Part shown: positions 1 through 7,107 of the stretch, in pieces
Layout of the letters: each line of letters begins with the position of its first letter
How positions within the stretch are numbered: position 1 is the stretch's first letter
From: CAWKAV01 sp963847735
Lineage (GTDB): Bacteria; Desulfobacterota; Desulfuromonadia; Desulfuromonadales; BM103
Direction: 5' to 3'
DNA: 64,000 nucleotides
Assembly: GCA_963847735.1 (NCBI GenBank)
Contig: CAWKAV010000029.1
Location: 124,001-188,000 of the forward strand
Translations under genes and position numbers: made by a program
Notes under the pieces: generated by a model
Seen by the model: the letters and a program-made list of their open reading frames with translations, nothing else
Told to the model about the DNA's origin: nothing
The model's database searches: none

Positions 1-26
1 GATGGTGGTTTGTGAGACTCAGACTA

Positions 27-203
27 CTACAGATTTACAGTGTGCCCTATATCAAAAACATTGTGACAGGAGGGGCATATATATAAACATTTCGTTACCT
101 CCCCCTCTCTTCTGAACATTGAATGAAAACCATTCTTATATTCACAAGACGGACAGACTTTAAACTCACTTTCCACAGATACCTTAATAATTTTATAATC
201 CAC
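27..203 (-). CDS. small two-CPSC zinc-ribbon protein (58 aa)
   Basis: A GTG start at 203-201 lies five bases after a perfect AGGAGG, and the frame is open to a TAG at 27-29, giving 58 residues. Two CPSC knuckles sit at residues 17-20 and 43-46, about 22 residues apart, which is the layout of a four-cysteine zinc ribbon. There is no signal peptide or membrane segment, so it should be cytoplasmic. It lies 52 bases downstream of the 90-aa gene on the same strand and may share its transcript. The zinc-ribbon fold is inferred from cysteine spacing; the partner (nucleic acid or protein) is unknown. Confidence 0.7.
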   Translation of the reverse strand: MDYKIIKVSVESEFKVCPSCEYKNGFHSMFRREGEVTKCLYICPSCHNVFDIGHTVNL

Positions 204-255
204 TTAAACCTCCTCTGTCATGCCCCAAGTCCCTGAAAAATGAGAAAAATCTGGT

Positions 256-528
256 TCAAGTTGTCTTTTTAGAGATGTTTTTTAGTTCAACGCGCCGAAT
301 AGCCGCTTCAAGAATTAAATTACTGACCCCCATACCGATATATCCTGTTTGGCCATAGGTGTCGTAGAGAGGGAGCATGTCAACGATCTTGAGTATGTCC
401 TCATATGCGTCCGGGTATAAATAAGGATTGTCAGCAATTGATAACAAATGTTCCGCGAGAACATTCGGCAGTTCATTTTCTCGCTCTGCAAGGATGGTCT
501 CTTTACGAAGTTGGGCAAATATATTCAT
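256..528 (-). CDS. hypothetical protein (90 aa)
   Basis: A short soluble protein of 90 residues, mostly helical in appearance, with acidic and leucine-rich stretches (for example VLAEHLLSIADNP). It has no signal peptide, no cysteines and no motif that I recognise. It starts at an ATG at 528 without a strong ribosome binding site. The zinc-ribbon gene follows 52 bases downstream on the same strand, so the two may form a small operon. The function is unknown; it is kept as a gene because the frame is open and the composition looks coding. Confidence 0.5.
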   Translation of the reverse strand: MNIFAQLRKETILAERENELPNVLAEHLLSIADNPYLYPDAYEDILKIVDMLPLYDTYGQTGYIGMGVSNLILEAAIRRVELKNISKKTT

Positions 529-557
529 TCCTTATATTCTCTAATTGTTTGTCGTCG

Positions 558-741
558 TTAGTTAATAAATTCATTTTCATCTGGGCGCTAAGTTTTGTCG
601 AATCATGGTTTGAGAGGCCTATACAAGCGCAAAATCATGAGCCATCCCTTCCTAGGGATAGTTTGCCCCCAATTGCTCTCATTACCCTCAGGTGCTTCGT
701 AGCCGAAATAGACATCAACCGATACATTTGTGTTTATCAAA
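558..741 (-). pseudogene. C-terminal remnant of a DUF1254/DUF1214 protein
   Basis: Read on the minus strand, this stretch encodes VDVYFGYEAPEGNESNW, then QTIPRKGWLMILRLYRPLKP, then a stop, FDKT, a second stop and RPDENEFIN. This matches the usual C-terminal end of DUF1254/DUF1214 proteins, where the family has PWFDKTWRP. Both tryptophan codons (TGG) are replaced by stops (TGA and TAG). Only about 60 residues of a protein of several hundred remain, and the upstream part is missing. It is a dead fragment left by deletion. The family assignment rests on my recall of the conserved end. Confidence 0.7.
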
Positions 742-812
742 GCGGCTAGAGGATTGGGAAGTTGGGCCGGCTCGGCGTGGGCGGAACACGGAGGGGTCTT
801 TCCTGCGGCATC

Positions 813-1535
813 TTACAGGCTCCTGGCCACCCAGGCCTGGATGGAAATAATGTCCAGCTTCTTGATATCGATAAATTCGACACCCATGCCTGTCGAGGCA
901 GAGGCCTTGCGCTGCTCACCTCCCCCCTTGACCCAGGCAACCCTCCCCTTGCAGGAGAGCTGGCGTTCCGGGTTCAACTGGAACTGAAAGTTCAGTTCGG
1001 CTCCCACCGGCAGCAGGTCGTCGGTCTCCATGAAGACCCCGCCGACGGAAATGTCGGCCAGGGTCATCGCCGAGGAGCGAAGCGTCTCGCTGGTCGGTTT
1101 GACCGGCGCCTTGATCGGCGCCCTCTTCCCTGACCACCTTGGGAACTTGACAAGTCCTTTGCTGACATCCAGCAAGGCGGTCCTGGTCAGCGGCTTGTGG
1201 ATGACGTCGTCGCAACCGGCCGCGAAACAACGCTCCACGTCTTCCGGTGCGGCACCTTCCGTCATCATGACGATGGGGGTGAACTTCAAACGGGGGTCAT
1301 GCTTGATCTCCCTGCAGGCCAGATCACCGTCGCCGTCCGGCATGTAAAGATCCATCAAGACCAGGTCGGGCTTCTCCATTCGGGTCGCGGTCACGGCTTG
1401 CAATCCATCTTCGACCGTGATGATTTCGACCTGCTCACGCCTGAAACAATCCTCGGCGACAGCCAGTTGACGGCTGTCGTCATCGACCAATAATATCTTT
1501 TTCGAATACATGAAGAGAGTGTCTTTGATAAACAT
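813..1535 (-). CDS. response regulator with C-terminal PilZ-like domain
   Basis: Residues about 12-125 form a CheY-like receiver: the acidic pocket DDD at 18-20, the phosphoacceptor aspartate at 62 (LMDLYMP) and the conserved lysine at 114 (HKPLT). After a basic proline-rich linker, residues about 150-235 resemble a PilZ domain with the DxSxxG motif (LADISVGG). The usual N-terminal RxxxR c-di-GMP motif is not clear, so ligand binding is uncertain. The start could be residue 9 (MYSKKILLV); neither start has a clear ribosome binding site. No histidine kinase is adjacent, so it is an orphan regulator. It probably links phosphorylation to surface or motility output. Confidence 0.85.
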   Translation of the reverse strand: MFIKDTLFMYSKKILLVDDDSRQLAVAEDCFRREQVEIITVEDGLQAVTATRMEKPDLVLMDLYMPDGDGDLACREIKHDPRLKFTPIVMMTEGAAPEDVERCFAAGCDDVIHKPLTRTALLDVSKGLVKFPRWSGKRAPIKAPVKPTSETLRSSAMTLADISVGGVFMETDDLLPVGAELNFQFQLNPERQLSCKGRVAWVKGGGEQRKASASTGMGVEFIDIKKLDIISIQAWVARSL

Positions 1536-1811
1536 GCGATATCAGCCGGTCAACGATAGGGGGTCCCATGCCATGATTGAAGAAATGGTTCTGCGGGGCA
1601 GCGGATTTTTTTCACAAGCGACACCACGGTGAAGCCTTGATTCTGATTAAAAGATACTTGGCATCAGTCAACCAAGTCAACCCAAGGAAATTGTACCGCA
1701 CTTGCAGGAGAATGTCTTTCGGGAGGCCGTCACGGGTGCTGCTTATGTCAGCAGTGACAGGCCGGGGAGATCAACAAGATCACCAGCGGGGGAATATCTC
1801 GTTGGCATGAC

Positions 1812-1995
1812 GGGTTGTCTCCTCTCCATCTTCAACAACACCTTAATCACCGGATCGTCTCTCGTCAGGTCTGGCTGGTAACGATAGACGGTGCGACTTA
1901 AGCGTAAAGCCCGGCAGGCGATTCTTGTGCTGGCCCCTAACGACTCTTTGGCATAATCCACCAGTTCCTGCTTCTCCGCCGGCGTCAGAGCTTTT
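1812..1995 (-). pseudogene. IS3-family transposase OrfB, N-terminal fragment
   Basis: In the minus-one frame relative to orfA, the sequence reads LTPAEKQELVDYAKESLG, then an N-terminal helix-turn-helix-like region (STRIACRALRLSRTVYRY), and loses homology after about 60 residues. The DDE catalytic domain is absent. A run of seven A followed by G at the end of orfA (near 1990-1998) is a typical slippery site for making OrfAB by frameshifting. The open frame continues to 1743 with unrelated residues. Confidence 0.75.
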
Positions 1996-2251
1996 TTTCA
2001 ATCACCTCCTTCAGAATCTTGTTCTCGAGGCTGGTGTCGGCAAACATTTGTTTAAGACGCCGATTCTCTTGCTCAGGCTCTTTGAGACGAGCCAACTCTG
2101 ACACCTCCATCCCACTGTAAAGTGATTGCCAGCGATAAAACGTTGCGATGGAAATCCCATGCTCACGACAGAGCTCCCGAATAGATTTACCGGTCTCGGC
2201 TTCCTTTAGTATCCTGATGGTCTGTGCTTCACTGAACTTCGATTTACGCAT
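1985..2251 (-). CDS. IS3-family transposase OrfA
   Basis: A protein of 88 residues with the standard OrfA layout: an N-terminal helix-turn-helix (FSEAQTIRILKEAETG, then SIRELCREHGISIATFYRW) that binds the element ends, followed by a leucine-zipper-like coiled coil (EPEQENRRLKQMFADTSLEN, then KILKEVIEKK). Length and sequence are typical of IS3-group OrfA. The gene is intact, but the matching orfB is truncated, so any OrfA made would act only in trans or as an inhibitor. Confidence 0.9.
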   Translation of the reverse strand: MRKSKFSEAQTIRILKEAETGKSIRELCREHGISIATFYRWQSLYSGMEVSELARLKEPEQENRRLKQMFADTSLENKILKEVIEKKL

Positions 2252-2416
2252 GCGATGAGTCCTTCATGTGACGTTACATTATGCCAAGGAGTCTCATTAT
2301 TGCTGGTACTATTTTAAGGGATGGTTACACATGAATTTGTGTCGATATTTTTTACATGGTTGACGTGTAACTGACTGATAAATAATAACCTATTGAAATA
2401 TTTATGCATAATTTTA

Positions 2417-2432
2417 TGGTATAAAATTTGCA
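2417..2432 (+). promoter_or_regulatory. candidate sigma-54 promoter for the PEP-CTERM gene
   Basis: TGGTATAAAATTTGCA has the GG-N10-GC spacing required for RpoN (-24/-12) promoters and matches TGG...TTGCA. The start codon of the PEP-CTERM gene lies about 75 bases downstream. Sigma-54 control through PrsK/PrsR is known for PEP-CTERM genes. No activator site was identified. Confidence 0.5.
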
Positions 2433-2506
2433 CTATTTAATGTTAGGTTTTTAACACCACTAGCGAAGGAAATAGCGTTTATAACTCTATGGCAGGAGGG
2501 TTAATC

Positions 2507-3250
2507 ATGAAGAGACTAATAAACCTGTTAATAATAATTATCAGCCTAATTTTCACCCTGCCTGCTGATGCTATGCTGGTTTCTAGCGACGACATTGTTT
2601 TCGGGGCGAATTCCATCTTGAGGGATACTGAAACCGGTCTCGATTGGCTAGACATTAATGCAAGTACGACACTTGGGAAGAGATACACAGAAGTAAATTT
2701 TCTTTTGGGCTCAGAAGATTATGCTGGATTCAGATTTGCAAAAAGATCTGAGCTAGATGTTCTTGTAAGTAATAGCGGTTATTCGGAAACCGGCCCGCAA
2801 TCACCCTATAGCTCAAGTCCACTTAGTAGTATTATAAATAGCATAGGCCCTACAAGGACAAGCAGTTCTGGAGAATTTCCTAACACCATATATAATTGGT
2901 ACTATCTGATTGGAATGCTAGAAGCGACTGTTTTTGAATTTCATGACTACGGAGGGATTTTAGGCGCTACAGCCTATCTATACTCAATACCTTTAGGCGA
3001 ACTAACCATATTGAATTCTTTTGTCCCGTCATCTGGCATGAACAGCTACATCAGTGGCTACGATTTCGGCAATACATCGTATTTGTCCTTTCCAGGCCAT
3101 TCCGATGATACAAATGACCCGTATCGTGGAGCCTTTTTAGTGCGCAGCACTGCAGGATTCGTCCCCGTACCCGAACCCTCCACTTTCCTCCTCCTTGGTG
3201 GTGGCCTGGTCGGTCTAGGATTTGTCGTTCGCCGGAGAAGGAAAGGATGA
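2507..3250 (+). CDS. PEP-CTERM sorting-domain protein
   Basis: A secreted protein of 247 residues. The start at 2507 is preferred over an upstream in-frame ATG at 2489 because GGAGGG lies just ahead of it and MKRLINLLIIIISLIF begins a clear signal peptide ending near ADA. The C-terminus has the PEP-CTERM signal: VPVPEPSTFLLLGG, a hydrophobic segment, then RRRRKG, the tag recognised by exosortase. The central part (ILRDTETGLDWLDINAS) is like that of many PEP-CTERM extracellular proteins. No exosortase or polysaccharide gene is in this window. A terminator follows at 3274. Confidence 0.9.
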   Translation: MKRLINLLIIIISLIFTLPADAMLVSSDDIVFGANSILRDTETGLDWLDINASTTLGKRYTEVNFLLGSEDYAGFRFAKRSELDVLVSNSGYSETGPQSPYSSSPLSSIINSIGPTRTSSSGEFPNTIYNWYYLIGMLEATVFEFHDYGGILGATAYLYSIPLGELTILNSFVPSSGMNSYISGYDFGNTSYLSFPGHSDDTNDPYRGAFLVRSTAGFVPVPEPSTFLLLGGGLVGLGFVVRRRRKG

Positions 3251-3273
3251 ACTTCATAATACAAGATCACTAG

Positions 3274-3300
3274 CCGCCTCTGAAAAGGGGCGGTTTTTTT
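3274..3300 (+). terminator. rho-independent terminator after the PEP-CTERM gene
   Basis: CCGCCTC pairs with GGGGCGG across a TGAAAA loop and is followed by seven T. Confidence 0.85.
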
Positions 3301-3325
3301 GGCCCCTTCCAAAAGTTATCCTTTC

Positions 3326-3438
3326 CTATTTATACTCTTTCATTGCTTGGGGTGCTCAAATTGGCTTAAATGCGAAATTCTTACATCCACTGCATTCCAG
3401 TAACGCTGAAAGCTTCTTGACAGTTGTGATTCTCAAGG
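3326..3438 (+). repeat. modular intergenic repeat, left module
   Basis: Begins CTATTTATACTCTTTCATTG and contains CTCAAATTGGCT, GCGAAATTCTTA and CTGCATTCCAGTAACGCTGA. It shares the left module (A) of the repeat family; the tail matches the copy at 8401. It fills most of the gap between the PEP-CTERM and DoxX genes. Confidence 0.75.
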
Positions 3439-3568
3439 AATTACCATTACTGTATTCCATAGAAGTCCCAGAGATTAAATCCCTCTCTAGTTTGCAAAAT
3501 CAATATCGCTACAGCTATTTACATTATTGCGTTTACACTTGATTGGTTGATGACATTTACACAAACAC

Positions 3569-4024
3569 TTACGATTCTCTTCTTTTTCGCATCAAGTAAT
3601 CAATCGAGTAACGCCCTGAACCAACTACTGCACATAGCAAAAAACCGCACAAATAGACTAAAGCCATTTCTTTCTTCTCAAACGGATCTGAAAAGTGTCG
3701 GCCAAAGGCTGCCACAAGCATTGTAAAACTGACCATCAAAGCGCTTAAGCGCGTTGCTAGCCCAATTGATACAGCCAATGAACCGACAAATTCGCTCAAA
3801 CCTGCGGCCCATGCAAAAATTACCGGAAGAGGAAATCCCAAAGCACTAACTCCGGCAATAAAACCATCGGAAGGCGGCAGCTTTCCCAATCCGTGGGCAA
3901 AAGCCATCATGCCCCCCAAACCCAATCGAGCAATTAATAGGACTACATTCGCAAGATTAGAAGAGACTGTTTCACCGCTGAATAAAAACAATTTGAACTT
4001 TAATAAAAGGCTTTCCAAGTTCAA
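3569..4024 (-). CDS. DoxX family membrane protein
   Basis: A protein of 151 residues with four hydrophobic segments: about residues 22-45, 58-80, 85-105 and 122-140. It has the DoxX-type pattern LLIARLGLGGMMAFAHGLGK near the first helix and FAWAAGLSEFVGSLAVSIGL in the second. It sits in the cytoplasmic membrane. DoxX proteins are associated with thiol redox stress or quinone-linked functions, but substrates are rarely known. An AAGGAG sequence precedes the ATG at 4024. It is a single-gene unit flanked by repeat modules on both sides. Confidence 0.85.
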   Translation of the reverse strand: MNLESLLLKFKLFLFSGETVSSNLANVVLLIARLGLGGMMAFAHGLGKLPPSDGFIAGVSALGFPLPVIFAWAAGLSEFVGSLAVSIGLATRLSALMVSFTMLVAAFGRHFSDPFEKKEMALVYLCGFLLCAVVGSGRYSIDYLMRKRRES

Positions 4025-4157
4025 CTCCTTTCTTTGGCATATTCGATTTAGCTCAGACGCCCTAACTGTTCCAGCGCTGTTTTTAGATAAACTATACCAT
4101 CATGGAAAAGTGTCTGCTTAAGTTGAAATGCAACGAAAACCTTCTTCCCCCGCCTAA

Positions 4158-4235
4158 AAGAAAGGCCACCTGTTTCCAGATGGCCATCATTTTGCGGATT
4201 AACTTTAACTTCCTAAATCTCCTGACCTACAAGAA
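4158..4235 (+). repeat. modular intergenic repeat, type 1 hairpin plus right module
   Basis: The type 1 hairpin GGCCACCTG...CAGATGGCC (4164-4185) is followed by CATCATTTTGCGGATTAACT and a shortened right module ending CTTCCTAAATCTCC. Confidence 0.75.
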
Positions 4236-4330
4236 AAAAACCCCGCAGTCAGGAGGGGGGGGGAGACTACGGGGCAAAACTTCACAGGACTATTTAGGTT
4301 GGAAATCCTGTGAGGTATTTAGTTACAAGT
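4236..4330 (+). repeat. modular repeat, type 3 hairpin with second stem-loop
   Basis: CCCCGCAGTC (4241-4250) pairs with GACTACGGGG (4265-4274), and the loop holds a run of about ten G. A second stem, CACAGGA...TCCTGTG, spans 4283-4312. The two-hairpin layout resembles the copies at 14768 and 36896. Confidence 0.6.
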
Positions 4331-4407
4331 AAAACCTAACGCACAATTAATGCCTGTCAATTAGCAAGGTCAAACAACGTGGCTTAAATTAGATCAAAGG
4401 GAAGACC

Positions 4408-4522
4408 AATGGCCACCCGGGAAGATCCTGCTGGCCATCATTTTGTCGTCTTAAATACCACTATCAATAATAAGCCAGTTTTCGTCTCGTCAGTGCTGAA
4501 TTATCGGACATCTCTGACAAAT
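4408..4522 (+). repeat. modular intergenic repeat, type 1 hairpin plus right module
   Basis: Hairpin GGCCACCCGG...CTGGCC at 4411-4436, then CATCATTTTGTCGTCTTAAA and a right module containing CTATCAATAATAAG and TTTTCGTCTCGTCAGT. Confidence 0.8.
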
Positions 4523-4610
4523 TGAAGCCAGACTGTAAACTATAATTGTGAAGCTCCGTCTAATTCACAACGCCAAGAAAGTACATATCCATAACGAAAG
4601 GAGTTTGACC

Positions 4611-4991
4611 ATGAAGAGGAAGCTAGCAATCTTTGTTGCATTGATATGTTCACTCTTATTGCCATCGTCTTTTACCTTGGCCGCTAACCAAGCAAACGAG
4701 CAGGGAAGAATACAAGCACAAGAGCAGGAACAGATCTACGGCAGCCAAATGATGACAGAGCAGGAACGAAATGAGTATCGCACCAGAATGCGAGCAGCAA
4801 AAACTAATGAGGAACGAGAGCAAATACGCATGGAGCACCACGAGCGCATGAGAGAGAGGGCCAAGTCACAAGGCCTTAGCATGCCGGATACCCCACCCCC
4901 AAAAGGCAGTGGCATGGGTGGTGGCATGGGCGGTGGCATGGGCGGTGGCATGGGCGGTGGCATGGGCGGTGGCAAAGGGAAAAAACAGTAA
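4611..4991 (+). CDS. exported Gly-Met-repeat protein (126 aa)
   Basis: The start at 4611 follows AAAGGAG and opens a clear signal peptide (MKRKLAIFVALICSLLLPSS, ending near LAA). The mature part is charged and helical (MTEQERNEYRTRMRAAKTNE, then EREQIRMEHHERMRERA), a pattern I recall from a widespread family of small exported proteobacterial proteins of unknown function. The C-terminus is a tandem GMGG repeat encoded by five near-identical 12-base units (about 4914-4975), ending GKGKKQ. Methionine- and histidine-rich exported proteins can bind metal, but that is speculation here. It is a single-gene unit between two repeats. Confidence 0.75.
   Translation: MKRKLAIFVALICSLLLPSSFTLAANQANEQGRIQAQEQEQIYGSQMMTEQERNEYRTRMRAAKTNEEREQIRMEHHERMRERAKSQGLSMPDTPPPKGSGMGGGMGGGMGGGMGGGMGGGKGKKQ
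4914..4975 (+). repeat. 12-base coding tandem repeat (GMGG units)
   Basis: Five consecutive copies of GGCATGGGCGGT, the first with T in place of C, encode the glycine-methionine tail of the 126-aa exported protein. Units this identical are prone to slippage, so copy number may vary between strains. Confidence 0.9.
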
Positions 4992-5004
4992 TCAAAAGAA
5001 AAGG

Positions 5005-5130
5005 GAATGGCCACTTGGTACGATGCCGGGTGGCCATAAATTTACGGATTAATGAGCGTCCTAAATATGCCTATCAATAACACGCCCGTTTTGTCTCAGA
5101 AGTCGTGACTTATAAGAATTTATTTGTAAG
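5005..5130 (+). repeat. modular intergenic repeat, type 1 hairpin plus full right module
   Basis: Hairpin GGCCACTTGG...CCGGGTGGCC at 5009-5035, followed by a long right module: GGATTAATGAGCGTCCTAAA, CCTATCAATAACACGCCCGT and AAGTCGTGACTTATAAG. This is one of the most complete right modules. Confidence 0.85.
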
Positions 5131-5174
5131 CCTCCCTGTAGTCATTCAGTTGGAATTTGCTAACAAGAAATATG

Positions 5175-5203
5175 TTGACGCAACTACTCCCTTCCCCTAT
5201 AAA
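5175..5203 (+). promoter_or_regulatory. sigma-70 promoter of the monoheme cytochrome gene
   Basis: TTGACG (5175-5180), a 17-base spacer and TATAAA (5198-5203). The start codon is 36 bases downstream. Confidence 0.65.
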
Positions 5204-5238
5204 CGATAACGGTTTTCAATATCACTCGGAGGAGAATT

Positions 5239-5673
5239 ATGAAAAAGATTATCTTTGTTATCGTTTTGACGGCTATATTGGTTGTCACCACCACAGCAAT
5301 TGCAGCAGAGGCCACCTACCGCAACAACATTAAGGACATTTTTGATGCTCGCTGTAATTCTTGTCATGGTGAGAGTTCACCTGAGTACAAGGTTTTCAAG
5401 CAGGAGAAACAGAAATGGATAGCTGAAGAACTTGGCCCACGCATGGATAGTTACACGTATCTGGTCTATTTCACGGGATGGCCTGACACTGGTGCTTTGA
5501 TGCGCCGACTTGACGACGTCAAGCCGGGGAATATGTATCAGTACCTGGGTGATAACGAGCAGGAGAGGCAGCAGAATCTTGCCGTATTTAAGTCTTGGGT
5601 TGGGGGATGGACTCTAAAACGTTTCGATGCGCTAACCAAGGAAGAACTAGCCAGCATTAAGGTTCCCTATTAA
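5239..5673 (+). CDS. monoheme c-type cytochrome-like protein
   Basis: A protein of 144 residues with a signal peptide (MKKIIFVIVLTAILVVTTTA, cleaved near AIAA) and one heme c attachment site, CNSCH, at residues 39-43. It should be periplasmic. The distal ligand is not obvious; methionines are available at GPRM, ALM and GNM. The start follows GGAGGAG. It has its own promoter at 5175 and a repeat on each side. It could act in periplasmic electron transfer; no partner gene is adjacent, so its role is open. Confidence 0.8.
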   Translation: MKKIIFVIVLTAILVVTTTAIAAEATYRNNIKDIFDARCNSCHGESSPEYKVFKQEKQKWIAEELGPRMDSYTYLVYFTGWPDTGALMRRLDDVKPGNMYQYLGDNEQERQQNLAVFKSWVGGWTLKRFDALTKEELASIKVPY

Positions 5674-5723
5674 TTGAACAGAAGCACCCATGATGTTTCT
5701 ACCTCCTACCTACACATTATTAA

Positions 5724-5810
5724 CAATGGCCACTAGGAATTGATCCAGGTGGCCATCATTTTGTTGATTAATGAGCCTCTTAAAAAGGCGTATCGTTGAA
5801 TTTCAGACTA
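5724..5810 (+). repeat. modular intergenic repeat, type 1 hairpin plus short right module
   Basis: Hairpin GGCCACTAGG...CCAGGTGGCC at 5728-5754, then CATCATTTTGTTGATTAATG. The right module is shortened and runs up to the end of the Cys-rich gene on the opposite strand. Confidence 0.8.
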
Positions 5811-5812
5811 GT

Positions 5813-6025
5813 TTACTGCTTGTAATGCTCGGGCATCATTTGTCCGGTTGGGAGCATATCGCTATTGGGCGGATGACCATTGACTTTTCTATATTCCTTA
5901 CGTTTACATTCATCCATTTGGGGGCCATGGCAATAAGACCTCAAAAACCCCTTGCAAGCCAAGTCCAAAGTGCTACGGTATTTTTCAAAAAACCCACAAC
6001 TCTCAAGAAGCTCACAGTTCGCCAT
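5813..6025 (-). CDS. small cysteine-rich protein (70 aa)
   Basis: The ATG at 6025 follows AAGGAGG by five bases. The protein has five cysteines (residues 4, 10, 24, 32, 40) in the pattern CELLESCGFF...LACKGFLRSYC...MDECKRKEYRK, then a proline-rich tail. I recall similar short Cys-rich proteins in Geobacter and Desulfuromonas with the same CxxxxxCxFF start and CxRxxY middle. There is no signal peptide, so it is probably cytoplasmic. The cysteines could bind a metal or iron-sulfur cluster, but no function is known to me. It is a single-gene unit between repeats. Confidence 0.7.
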   Translation of the reverse strand: MANCELLESCGFFEKYRSTLDLACKGFLRSYCHGPQMDECKRKEYRKVNGHPPNSDMLPTGQMMPEHYKQ

Positions 6026-6205
6026 AATATCCTCCTTGTTTTGGCAAGCACTCCAAGATAGGTATCATATTAAACCATGTTAATCAATAATAATTGTTAC
6101 ATAAGTTATGTTTATTTGAACGACATAATCTCACATTGTTTATCGTAGAATGTCAGAAACAATAGCTAAATCAAAACTCAAATCCTCATGTAAACCCGTA
6201 ACAAA

Positions 6206-6305
6206 AAGGCCAACCACTTTTTTCGGGTGGTCTGCAGTCATCTTTCGTCGCACCCCCTAGATTTTAAAATACCAATATAAATAGACACTTGCCTATTAAT
6301 TCAGT
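6206..6305 (+). repeat. modular intergenic repeat, divergent hairpin and right module
   Basis: CCACTTTTTTCGGGTGG hairpin (about 6212-6230), then a divergent right module, CATCTTTCGTCGCACCCCCT, which matches the copy at 8045. Confidence 0.6.
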
Positions 6306-6336
6306 CGCCAGGGGATATCAAAGAGATGTGTTTCTC

Positions 6337-6445
6337 GTTTATATTACTGCATTTCTTGGAGTGCGTGGAATTGGCCGAAGAAGATGATTCTTGCTAACCC
6401 TGCATTACAAGAACGGCCACCAGGGTTCGATCCTTGGTGGCCACA
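6337..6445 (+). repeat. modular intergenic repeat, left module plus type 1 hairpin
   Basis: The left module reads TATTACTGCATTTCTTGGAG and GATTCTTGCTAACCCTGCAT, followed by the strong hairpin GGCCACCAGG...CCTTGGTGGCC at 6415-6442. It may also terminate the SOUL gene, which ends at 6484 on the other strand. Confidence 0.85.
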
Positions 6446-6483
6446 ACTCTTACGCTTCTTTGTCATAAAGTCTACAACCCTCC

Positions 6484-7107
6484 TCATTTAGAGACCGGAA
6501 CAAGTATTTCGTTGCGACGCATAAACCAAGGAACAAAAGGTGCGTTGTAACGTGCCCAAATTGTTTCACCGTTAACCGTCAGGGCTTCTTTTTGAATCCA
6601 GGAATCCAATTTTATTTTGTTTTTCTTGTAGTTCTTTTCGCTCCAGAACCCAGAGTAGCCAATTGTAGCCATACGTCTGGCAGGAACTTGCCGCAGCGTC
6701 ACCAGAGGATCGTCAGGAGCAGGGAGGGTTCCCATGTCGTAGGATGCGGGCATGGTAAAGCTCACCAACCATTGATCTCCGGACTTCTGTTGTCCAACCG
6801 GGGCAGTCATGTCAATCTTCTCGCCTGGCTGCTGGGAAACCGGCGCAGTCATAGCGATTTTTGTTTGCGACCGATTGTCTCCGGAGATGTAACGAAACAA
6901 GCGTCGGAATGCGTTGCTCCCAGCTTCATCGAAGTCTCCATCGACCAAAGTCTCAGCGAGTATATGGGGAGCATAATCGCGAACCTCAAAAGAACCTTCG
7001 ACTTTAACGACTTCGTATGAGGCTTCTTCAATAGCCATGGCGCTATGTGCTCCTGAAAATATTATGATCATGATGAAAATGATTAATGGGCTTCGTTGCA
7101 TAATCAT
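6484..7107 (-). CDS. exported SOUL-family heme-binding protein
   Basis: A protein of 207 residues with an N-terminal signal peptide (MIMQRSPLIIFIMIIIFSGA, cleaved near SAMA) and a complete SOUL domain: YEVVKVEGSFEVRDYAPHIL, then FRRLFRYISGDN, the typical KIAMTAPVSQQ and IDMTAPV repeats, and FTMPASYDMGTLPAP. Family members bind heme in eukaryotes; the bacterial role is not settled. It should be periplasmic. AGGAG precedes the first of two close ATGs (7107 and 7101). It is a single-gene unit between repeats. Confidence 0.9.
   Translation of the reverse strand: MIMQRSPLIIFIMIIIFSGAHSAMAIEEASYEVVKVEGSFEVRDYAPHILAETLVDGDFDEAGSNAFRRLFRYISGDNRSQTKIAMTAPVSQQPGEKIDMTAPVGQQKSGDQWLVSFTMPASYDMGTLPAPDDPLVTLRQVPARRMATIGYSGFWSEKNYKKNKIKLDSWIQKEALTVNGETIWARYNAPFVPWFMRRNEILVPVSK

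Larger units (their letters stand above)
1800..2329 (-). mobile_element. truncated IS3-family element
   Basis: The left end reads TGTAACCATCCC on the minus strand (near 2329), followed by intact orfA and a short piece of orfB. The orfB homology stops near 1812, and no right end or matching inverted repeat is visible downstream. The element is therefore a 5' fragment that cannot transpose by itself. It lies between the response regulator-PilZ gene and the PEP-CTERM gene. Confidence 0.75.

Noticed and set aside
4251..4264. Poly-G run as a phase-variable switch
   Set aside because: It lies in a hairpin loop outside any gene or promoter, so no phase-variable product can be named.
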